A stretch of DNA of 64,000 nt from assembly GCF_024721975.1 (NCBI RefSeq), contig NZ_JANQBB010000009.1, forward strand, positions 124,001 to 188,000. The letters are read 5' to 3'. This document shows, in pieces, positions 52,858 to 61,500 of the stretch. The notes beneath the pieces are model-generated. The model did no database searches. It was given only the letters and a program-made list of their open reading frames with translations, and was not told where the DNA came from. Both the position numbers and the translations under genes were made by a program. Each line of letters starts with the position of its first letter. Positions within the stretch are counted from its first letter, which is position 1. This stretch comes from Paenibacillus endoradicis (lineage in GTDB: Bacteria > Bacillota > Bacilli > Paenibacillales > Paenibacillaceae).

Positions 52858-53883
52858 TTACTTATCTAAGCTCAACAGACGTAATATCATTACTGTAGCT
52901 TCCGCTCTTGTTGCATTATCGTTCGGTAAAAATTTATTGCCGCTGCTACCTTGCATAATTCCTTTATCAACTGCTAGTTCTACCCAACCTTTAGCCCAAC
53001 TTGGTATGCTGTTGCTATCAACGAATGTTAGTTTTTCACCGTCGGTAGCTTTCAAGTTCAAGCTACGAGCAACCATCACCGCAATTTCTGCTCTCGTTAT
53101 TGGTTGGTCTCCTCTAAAGCTATTATCTTGATAACCTTGGATAAATCCTGCTGTTACGACCTTTGCAACGTCAGATTTTGCCCAATTCGGGATTTTGCCT
53201 GCATCAATGAATTTAAGCTCGTCTTGTGCTTCTAGCTTCAACGATCTTGATAGCATTACTGCAAATTCGGTCCGTGTAATGGAACCGTTTGGCAAGAACT
53301 TCCCTCCTGGATATCCATTAATTAAACCTTTGCTTGCTGCTTCAATAATCGATGCTTCAGCCCAATGACCTTTAATATCAGTAAATGAAACTGGATTCAC
53401 AATCGTTTCTGAAATATTAAGAGATGTCGTTTCATTTACTACATAACTATTATCTTGAAGTTGACTGTTCACCACTTTCATAGCATTCCAGTTCACTACT
53501 GCTATACCGCTTTCCTTTGCTTTAAATGTTAATGTTCCAATCAGCACATCTCCATTTTCGCCAGCACTATTTCCAACCTTCGTATGAGCAATCGTAATTT
53601 CTTTATCCTTTTTAATTGGAGCTACGGAAAATCCTTTTAATTGCGATTTAGCTTCCGTTAATTCTAGCTTAGCAGGATCATAAGTGAATTTAGCTTCATA
53701 AGCATACATATCATTTAGTTTTTTTCCATTCATCGTCAACGTAACAATTTCTCCTGCTTTAAGTTCTAGCTTGTCAGACGTTAATTGAAACTGTGGAGTA
53801 CTTGCTGCAAAGGCAGAACCTTGCATGATACTAACCGTACACATGATACTAATTAATAAAAACATAACTATTTTTCTCTTCAT
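52858..53883 (-). CDS. Cohesin-SLH surface anchor protein
   Basis: A 341-residue exported protein. Signal peptide 1-27 (cleavage after AFA), one cohesin-like beta domain (about 30-160: LKAGEIVTLTMNGKKLNDMYAYEAKFTYDP split by a loop, DVLIGTLTFKAK), then three SLH repeats (about 168-215, 228-280, 290-341; FTDIKGHWAE, RAEIAVMVARS). This is the layout of cellulosome anchoring scaffoldins such as OlpA: the cohesin receives a dockerin and the SLH repeats hold the wall. It sits 87 bp behind a dockerin-bearing enzyme. Length is small, with a single cohesin. Confidence 0.88.
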   Translation of the reverse strand: MKRKIVMFLLISIMCTVSIMQGSAFAASTPQFQLTSDKLELKAGEIVTLTMNGKKLNDMYAYEAKFTYDPAKLELTEAKSQLKGFSVAPIKKDKEITIAHTKVGNSAGENGDVLIGTLTFKAKESGIAVVNWNAMKVVNSQLQDNSYVVNETTSLNISETIVNPVSFTDIKGHWAEASIIEAASKGLINGYPGGKFLPNGSITRTEFAVMLSRSLKLEAQDELKFIDAGKIPNWAKSDVAKVVTAGFIQGYQDNSFRGDQPITRAEIAVMVARSLNLKATDGEKLTFVDSNSIPSWAKGWVELAVDKGIMQGSSGNKFLPNDNATRAEATVMILRLLSLDK

Positions 53884-53924
53884 ATGTGTCCACTCCTATT
53901 AGATATTGGGATTATCGTAAAACA

Positions 53925-53945
53925 GGAGAAGAATAATTCTTCTCC
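53925..53945 (-). other. Intercistronic hairpin between the beta-helix and anchor genes
   Basis: GGAGAAGAAT and ATTCTTCTCC are perfect arms around one base. There is only a short T-run (TGTTTTA), so partial termination or mRNA processing is likelier than a full stop. Confidence 0.5.
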
Positions 53946-53970
53946 CATTTCACGATCCTATATTCGCTAT

Positions 53971-56900
53971 TTAGTTCAATAATATTGTTTGCGCAATGAT
54001 AGCCAAATCTTCAATATCAATTTTGCCATCATAATTCACATCGAATTGTTGGATATTAATCCAATTTGCATCGGTATGATCTTTGCCATAATGTGCAGCT
54101 ATCATTGCCAGATCTCCAACTGTTACTTTCTCATCGTTATTTAGGTCTCCTGGTACTCCAGTCTTTTTAGCAGTAACCTCTACACTTAGAGAGGACAATT
54201 CAGCTACGATGTCATCTCCTTGTGCATTACCAAGCTCAGCAAAAGTAATCGCAATGATACCCGTTTTAGTAACACTAAGTGGTTTTGCTTTGAACATCAG
54301 CCCTAAAATCTCGGCATCTGCTGAAATTTCGTTTCCTTCACCAAGACTTGCAATTACAAGACGAATTTCACCAGCTTTCTGTTCATCTGGTTGTAAAATC
54401 GTAATACGATCACCTACTAATGAAGATACTCCTGTAAACTCATATAGATTTGCATCATAATTTAAAGTGATTTCTTGGCTGTAGAAGCTTTGTCGTACAT
54501 CGCTTAATCCGTATTTAACGGTAAATGTGCTTCCTTGCTCTACAGACTTCGAACCAGTCAATGTCGTTGATAAAGCTTTTGGCTTATCAATAGCGATTTT
54601 CAATGCATCCGTAGTTACCGTTGTTTTTTCACCATTTGCAGCATACTTAATGTTGTCAAAAGCAAATGTACGTCCATTCGCTTTATCCCAAACAAATGCA
54701 AGATTAATGCGATCAAAGCTCTTAATTGCTGTGGTCGTTTTCACAAGCTGATCATCAATATACATTTTTAAATCAGTACCTGATGTATAGTCCCATTTCA
54801 GTTCATGCCAACCTACTGTACGCACAATACCAGTATCTTCCCATGCGGTAGCAGAATTACTAGCTCTAACCGAGTAATTGTCTTTATTGCCGGTGCTTCC
54901 ACCATCATAAAACACTCCCATAGCAACTAAAAGGTTGGTACGAAGATTGCCGACATGTGCAACAGCTCTTGTTGCTCCTGCTTTGGTGCCATCATCATAA
55001 AGCATCATTGTTACGATACCTTGTTGATTTGGAGCAAATGTTTTCTCAATCGCTGGTGGTTCATTATACAGTGCGCTGCTATTACCATGATACGAAACTT
55101 TATTAGTAACAACTGGGCCTGCTCCAGCTGTAGGCGGACTTTGCTCTGTTACGAACTCTCCCAAACCTTTTTCAAAGCTTTCAGAATAAACAAGATTTGT
55201 ATACTCTTTGATTTCAGCAGATACATTAATTTCATTAACGGTTGAAAGATCACCATTAAAAGTGAGTTTCCCTGTCTCCTGATCGATAACTGCACCAGCA
55301 TGATCCGCAATATATTGCGCTTTATAATAATCTGGGTTACTTATTTTGCTATCATCGTTCATTTGACCATCAATTCTCAATTGAACTGTATTTTTGCTGT
55401 CAGACAATAGTGCATCATCTGAAGCAATGATGTAGTTAGTGAATTTAGCAATAATGATCGTTGTCTCAAATACGCTAACTGCTCTATTTAGTGTAACACC
55501 TGCTGCATCAATTACTTCTGGCGCAGCAGCTTGATCGTCATGCACATCTTGAGCAACGCGTATAGCTTTTTGTAGTTCAGCTTTGGCTGCAACCGGATAT
55601 TGTCCTGGCTTCGTACCTTCCACTGCAGCATCGTACACTACCTGTGCCTCATCAATCAATTCTTGCAATACGCTGCGGTCTCCTGGCTGTGCAAAGTAAC
55701 TTTGATATAATGTCGCAACTTCTGTTGCACTAAGCGCCGTATTGTATACATTCATCTCATCAAGTAAGCCTTTGTAAGCCAAATTACCTTTGCCATCAGC
55801 ACCAATATTAATTGGAAGCGTAGTATCGATATTACCCGCATTGGCAATAGAAATTGTTTTTACTTGCTTATTATCGACGTAGAATACCGCATCTCCCGTA
55901 CGATTATGAGAAATTGCGATATGGTGCCATTCATTATCACCTACCTTAACAACTGTAGGTTTAAAATCAAGTCGATCCTTACTAGAACCTTTATAGTTCC
56001 AAATTAAGTTGCCTTGGTACATACCGATTATCCAACCTTGATTGGCACCACTTGCCCAGTCTTTATTAGAAATAATCGTCGTATCAGCTCCATTTTGTCC
56101 GTCTGATTTCATCCAAAATGATACTGTAAAGTTCTGATTCGCACCGAACTGAAGATTAGATGGTTTACCTGCACTAATATAAGATTGTCCTGATTCTGTT
56201 GGGTTTAGATTAATTGCTTTGCCCGCAATGCCAGGTCCTTTTACATAGCTAAGGTTGTTGAAAGAAGTAAGTGGAATATTATAAGGTGATTCATCTAGCA
56301 CATTGTTCTCAAATTTCATCTTAAGAACATGACCAGCTGCAGGTGTCACTGAAGTAACTGCAATTGTCGCCTTCACAGTTGAATCCACAACGCTCTCTGC
56401 TGTAATAACTGCGTTACCTGCTGATACAGCAGTAACATAACCATTAGCATCAACAGCGGCAATTGCTGGATTGCTGCTTGACCATTTCACACCATTAAAT
56501 GTAGCAGCAGTCGGCAAAACATTCGCCTTAACAGTTGCTCCATACTTAGCTGCCGTAAATACAAGCTCACTTTGATCAAGCGTGATCGAAGCTGGCATTA
56601 CTTCAGGATTAATATTAGTTGGTGCATCATTCGAATATTCATGGGCACCAATATCAACTTTATCCGTAAGTGGATTGTTGAAAAAGTCTTTAGTTGCAGC
56701 TGACCATACGCTTGGCGCTATACCTGACATATCCAAGCCTGCATCAATCGCTGGAGATCCTGAAAGCAATTTATAACCGTTTAGTTTTTCTACATCAAAT
56801 GATCCCAGACCAACGATATCTTTTGGTTCTTCACCCGCTCTTGCAAATTGAGGGCTAACGAACAGATTATCCTGCAATGAAAGATTTGTAAGATTTGCAT

Positions 56901-58296
56901 CTTGATAACCATTACCCGGATAGAAAATATTATTTTTCACTTCACTACCAGCAGCAAATTGAGTTTGTCCAAATGTTGTATTTGCTTTGGAGTAGAAGAT
57001 GTTATTGTACATTCGCAAATATTTTCCTGGATCGCTAACTAGTTTGGTATTGATATGTGAATCTGTAAAGAATGTATTGTTGTGAATTACTGGAGCAGCT
57101 GACTTAGTTGTCGGCAAGTAATGGAATATGTATCTACCATCTCCATCATTAACACTCACATTGTAACGAACTAATGAGTTTGTTGAACTGTGCATAAATA
57201 AAATGAAGCCACCGCGGTTACTATGGCTATAGTTATATTGGTAAAGCGTTCCTTCGCTGAACATATCAATGTCGAATGCTTGACCATCGTTGTAGCCGAA
57301 AACGCCACCATACACTTCATTATATTGTATCGTCATGTCCTTCACGCCGATTACCCATAATCCAGCGTAATTTACATTACCAACATTTTTGTTCGAATGA
57401 CGCACAACTGTGTTGTATTCCATTCGTCCGTTTGTTCCTACATTACTCATAACAAAGGCATCACCTTGTGTATCTTCAACATAGTTATTACTAAAGATAA
57501 CGTTTTCAAATCTTCTTGGAAAGTTTGCATCGATGTCGCCTTCTTTATATAATCCAGCGTTTCTAATCCCTTCAATATCTACGCGCTTCACAATATTACT
57601 GTCAATGAGCACGTCAGTAATGTTACCAAGGATTAGAATACCACCACTTCCAACTTTCCAACCTGTGGGATTTCCATCTACATCGTGAACATAGTTGTTC
57701 GTGATTACAATACCACGGTGTTGATTAGCTTCCCATTGCGTCGTATTCGTTGACGTTGTTCTAATATTAATGCCTGCTCGTTGAGAAACAACGTTAGGAT
57801 TTTTATTTGTAAGTTCGAAATTATGGAATTGCAAGTAACTCCCATCTACCACATCAATTACAGCAGATAACGTTTTGTCTTTTATAGAAGTATAGTTTTT
57901 AACAATGGCTGACTCTTCTGTCGTTGTTGTCCCATTTCCGTTGATGATCGGTCTTACATTTACATCAATGCTTCCATATTTATCAAATACGATTGGAGCA
58001 TCTTTTGTACCCGATGTATTTCTTAGTTTAATCGAACCATTCCACACATCCCCAGCTTTGAATAAAACTTTATCGCCAGCTTGAAACTTTTGACTGTTAA
58101 CCTTATCCAGCGACTGCCAAGGACTTGACTCTGATGTGCCGTTATTGTTGTCGTTCCCTTCGGAAGAGCTAATATAATAGGTTGTGCCTGAAGCTGCGTG
58201 TGCCACACTTGGGGATAACGCTGGAGCAAGTAGTGTAAGCATCAATGCAAATACAATAAATAAGCGGGTCATTTTATTTACCTGACTTTTTCCCAT
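53971..58296 (-). CDS. Secreted parallel beta-helix protein with LamG, FIVAR, cohesin and dockerin modules
   Basis: A 1441-residue exported multidomain protein. Modules in order: signal peptide (1-35); right-handed beta-helix (about 38-560; rows such as VIHNNTFF, MEYNTVVRH), as in polysaccharide lyases and GH28-like enzymes; Big_2 Ig-like domain (about 565-650); LamG/concanavalin-like domain (about 655-870); FIVAR helical module (about 875-960); a second lectin-like jelly roll (about 1055-1240); a cohesin-like domain (about 1255-1375); and a dockerin (about 1385-1441; loops DLNNDEKVTVGDL and DVNYDGKIDIEDL). GGAGG lies eight bases before the ATG. The catalytic residues of the helix are not identifiable. 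Probably acts on an uronic acid-rich polysaccharide. Confidence 0.85.
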   Translation of the reverse strand: MGKSQVNKMTRLFIVFALMLTLLAPALSPSVAHAASGTTYYISSSEGNDNNNGTSESSPWQSLDKVNSQKFQAGDKVLFKAGDVWNGSIKLRNTSGTKDAPIVFDKYGSIDVNVRPIINGNGTTTTEESAIVKNYTSIKDKTLSAVIDVVDGSYLQFHNFELTNKNPNVVSQRAGINIRTTSTNTTQWEANQHRGIVITNNYVHDVDGNPTGWKVGSGGILILGNITDVLIDSNIVKRVDIEGIRNAGLYKEGDIDANFPRRFENVIFSNNYVEDTQGDAFVMSNVGTNGRMEYNTVVRHSNKNVGNVNYAGLWVIGVKDMTIQYNEVYGGVFGYNDGQAFDIDMFSEGTLYQYNYSHSNRGGFILFMHSSTNSLVRYNVSVNDGDGRYIFHYLPTTKSAAPVIHNNTFFTDSHINTKLVSDPGKYLRMYNNIFYSKANTTFGQTQFAAGSEVKNNIFYPGNGYQDANLTNLSLQDNLFVSPQFARAGEEPKDIVGLGSFDVEKLNGYKLLSGSPAIDAGLDMSGIAPSVWSAATKDFFNNPLTDKVDIGAHEYSNDAPTNINPEVMPASITLDQSELVFTAAKYGATVKANVLPTAATFNGVKWSSSNPAIAAVDANGYVTAVSAGNAVITAESVVDSTVKATIAVTSVTPAAGHVLKMKFENNVLDESPYNIPLTSFNNLSYVKGPGIAGKAINLNPTESGQSYISAGKPSNLQFGANQNFTVSFWMKSDGQNGADTTIISNKDWASGANQGWIIGMYQGNLIWNYKGSSKDRLDFKPTVVKVGDNEWHHIAISHNRTGDAVFYVDNKQVKTISIANAGNIDTTLPINIGADGKGNLAYKGLLDEMNVYNTALSATEVATLYQSYFAQPGDRSVLQELIDEAQVVYDAAVEGTKPGQYPVAAKAELQKAIRVAQDVHDDQAAAPEVIDAAGVTLNRAVSVFETTIIIAKFTNYIIASDDALLSDSKNTVQLRIDGQMNDDSKISNPDYYKAQYIADHAGAVIDQETGKLTFNGDLSTVNEINVSAEIKEYTNLVYSESFEKGLGEFVTEQSPPTAGAGPVVTNKVSYHGNSSALYNEPPAIEKTFAPNQQGIVTMMLYDDGTKAGATRAVAHVGNLRTNLLVAMGVFYDGGSTGNKDNYSVRASNSATAWEDTGIVRTVGWHELKWDYTSGTDLKMYIDDQLVKTTTAIKSFDRINLAFVWDKANGRTFAFDNIKYAANGEKTTVTTDALKIAIDKPKALSTTLTGSKSVEQGSTFTVKYGLSDVRQSFYSQEITLNYDANLYEFTGVSSLVGDRITILQPDEQKAGEIRLVIASLGEGNEISADAEILGLMFKAKPLSVTKTGIIAITFAELGNAQGDDIVAELSSLSVEVTAKKTGVPGDLNNDEKVTVGDLAMIAAHYGKDHTDANWINIQQFDVNYDGKIDIEDLAIIAQTILLN

Positions 58297-58371
58297 TTCA
58301 TATTCCTCCATACTCATATTTTGTGTAAATGATTACTAGCCAATATCTATTGTAGTCTGTCACTTGCCGTT

Positions 58372-58416
58372 GCTATAATAGACTATTTTTACTATAGTAA
58401 GACTATTTTTACTATT
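58372..58416 (-). promoter_or_regulatory. Two 20-bp direct repeats upstream of the beta-helix gene
   Basis: The minus strand has ATAGTAAAAATAGTC twice with a 20-bp period (58381-58396 and 58401-58416 on the plus strand). TATTATAG follows as a possible -10, with no -35 hexamer. Two helically phased sites suggest an activator. Confidence 0.55.
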
Positions 58417-58473
58417 TTGTATCCGTTTTCATTTTTATTCCTAATTTCTAGACTATTCCTTCATTAACAACAA

Positions 58474-58505
58474 GGGAGGAAAGCTTCAAGCGAAGCTTTC
58501 CTCCC
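58474..58505 (-). terminator. Terminator after the PL8 protein gene
   Basis: A perfect 13-bp stem GGGAGGAAAGCTT/AAGCTTTCCTCCC, six-base loop, then TTGTTGTTAA on the minus strand. It separates the two giant genes. Confidence 0.82.
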
Positions 58506-58513
58506 TGTTATCC

Positions 58514-61500
58514 TCATTCAAAAATCAATTTGGCCATCAACGCAAGATCTTCAATATCAACCTTGCCATCACCTGTAACATCTGCAAACTTCGCTTCATT
58601 CCAGTTCGCATCTCCAACTTTTTTACCATAATATTTAGCGATAAGTGCTAAATCTCCAATCGTCACTTGACCGTTGTCGTTCACATCTCCCGGAATACCC
58701 ACTTTGATCGAAGTGATAAAGGTTTGCAATGCTTCATTTAATGCAGCGATCGCTTCCTCAATTTGCTCATTCGTTGCATTTGCATTTTCAGCTACTACTT
58801 TAGCTACATCAATTGCCTCTTGCAGCTTCGCTTTCGCCCCATGTGGATATTGACCAGTACTTGTACCTTCAATAGCTTCATCATGCTTGTTTTGAGCATT
58901 AACAATTAATGCATCTAGTGCTACCATTTCAACGTTAGTAATGATCACGTTATGAATAACAGTATCCAGCTTTATTTCGATGCCATCGGCACCTGAAATA
59001 GTAGCTTGTGATAATGTAATTGATGTTACTCCACTTGCTGATTTAGCTTTAAATTGTAGCTTCAGTAACACTGCATCGTCTTTCACTACATTATCTTCAC
59101 CCAAGCTTACTGCGAGAATATGTACTTTTCCTGATGTTAGCGTCTCGCTATAAATTTGGATGCCTTCCCTCACTGATTCTACAGATAATAGTTCTACTTG
59201 CTCCTCATCATAAGTGAACGTTAATTGTTGTCCATAAATACCGTTATCCATGTCAATATTACCTAATTGGTAAGTGACATCAAACGTCATATCGGACTGA
59301 ATACTACTTACACCTGACAATTCGGCATAAGGACCTACAATCGGTTTAACGATGACTGAATTGCGGAAATCCTGAAGTGCTCTCGTTAATACGTTTTGTA
59401 CCGCACTCACTTCTTCTACAATCGCTTCATTATCGTTCATTACAATTTGTGCCCATTCGTAAACATCATTTAACACTTTTTTTGACCCGACTGGATAATG
59501 GCCCGCTTCAGTACCTTCCACCGCTGCATCGTAGATCGCTTTCGTCATGTTCATCAGTTGTTGCAATGTTGAGCGATCAACTTCTTCTGCAAAATGACTT
59601 TCATACAGCGCTGAGATTTCTACACTACTTAGCGCTGAGCTATAAATTTGAATATCATCGAGTAAGCCTTTGTAACGATATGCGCCTTTGCCATCTGCTC
59701 CGATATTAAGCGCTAGCGTCGTATCGATGTTGCCAGCCCCTGTGATCGAAATCGTTTTGATCACTTTATTATCAACATAGATCACCGCATTGCCTGTTCG
59801 ATCATGTGATATGGCAATATGGTGCCATTTATCATCTCCAACCGTTGCAACCGTTGGTTTTAAATCTACGCGAGCTGAATTTGATCCTTTGAAGTTCCAT
59901 GTAAGATTTCCTTTATCCATCCCGATTACCCAGCCTTGATTAGCGCCGCTTGCCCAGTCTTTATTTGAAATAAAGGTTGTATCTGCTGACCCTTGGTTAC
60001 CCGACTTCATCCAGAACGCAACAGTAAAATTTTGATCTGCTCCAAGTTTTAACTTGTTTGCATCAAGCGTAATATAACCGTTGTTTAAATCTATAGCTTG
60101 ACCTTTAGTTTCACCATTTACGTACTGTACTGTACCTGTTGCACTACCATTATTTTGCTTAGAAGAGCTATCCGTTAAGCTGCCATCAAGTTTCAAATCT
60201 AATATTCGAAGCAATGATACTTTGGGTAAAGGTGTAGCAGATAACTCATTGGAAAGCGCACTTTCTCCCAGTGAATTATAAGCCACTACTACAAAGTAAT
60301 ACTCTTTACCAATCATCAACCCTTTAATCGCATACTCATTCATTACGCCGATAGAGGTAATATCGATTGAATCTGAGTAATTACCAGCTTCTGTTCCGTA
60401 TTTCACTTTATAGCCAGTTGCTCCATTTGTTGCTCCCCATTTCAGAACAATTTGTGAAGCTTTATTTTCTGCGCTAATTAAGACTGGTGCTTCAGCAGGC
60501 TCTGGATCTTCAAGATTAAATTGAGCTGTAAAAGTTTCGCCAAATGCCGCTGCTGTATTGACAGTCATTTGAATTGTTGGACTAAGCTGTGTAACTGTAA
60601 TCGCTGGATCTAGTGAGATGACACCTGTTGCGCTACGATTCACTTCAATCTGAATCGTTCCTTTGTTTGCTTTCGTTGGATCAGAAACACCGATTCGAAT
60701 TTGTCCATCCTGCTCGATTGTCGTGACGGATGCTTTCTTATTACTAGTAATAAATGGATGTCCATCCACATTGACACTCTTAACGGCATCATTCCAGAAA
60801 TTCACACCGACTGCCTGCAATGAAGTATCCATTGCAGCATGCGCTTCCGCGGTGTTTTCAATAATTTTAATCGTCGGTTTAGCAGCATAGCTTGCAGTTG
60901 CCGCCGCATCTTTATTCGGTAGAATGACGTAAGAGTAATTAGCATTCGTTGGTGTTTTTCCATGATCGAATGCCAAGCTCAAATAGTTTTCTGTTACTGG
61001 TGTTGTTGAATTATTTTTATTAACCTGCTTCCAATCAGCTGTTCTTGCTTCTCTTAGCCCGCTGATCGTTGCATTCTCAGGGAAGTAATAACCGATATCC
61101 GATCCTTCAACTGTACCGGCAAGATGAGCCCATTGAACATTGCTCATTTTCTCTGCCCAACCTAGGGAACTCGGTTTTTCGCTTCCATTAACTGTTAACT
61201 TGTTGTTACCACTTTCATTTAGCTTCCGATTTTCTACTATCGTTTCCACCAAATTTGCATTTGTATTCTTAATGTTAGAACCAAGTGCTACAATTTGATC
61301 GCCAAACATAAACCAAGATTTTTTACCTTCAAGTGGACTTCCTGTGTTCTGAGAAAGTGAAAATTGCATGCCGACGGAGCCATGTAGATTATCAATCGAA
61401 GATCCGCCTACCCAAGTATTCGGATTCGGGTAGCTCTTCCAATCTGTCGGTGTTCCACTTCCAGAACCATCTGTAGTTATACCTGGCAAACGGTACATAT

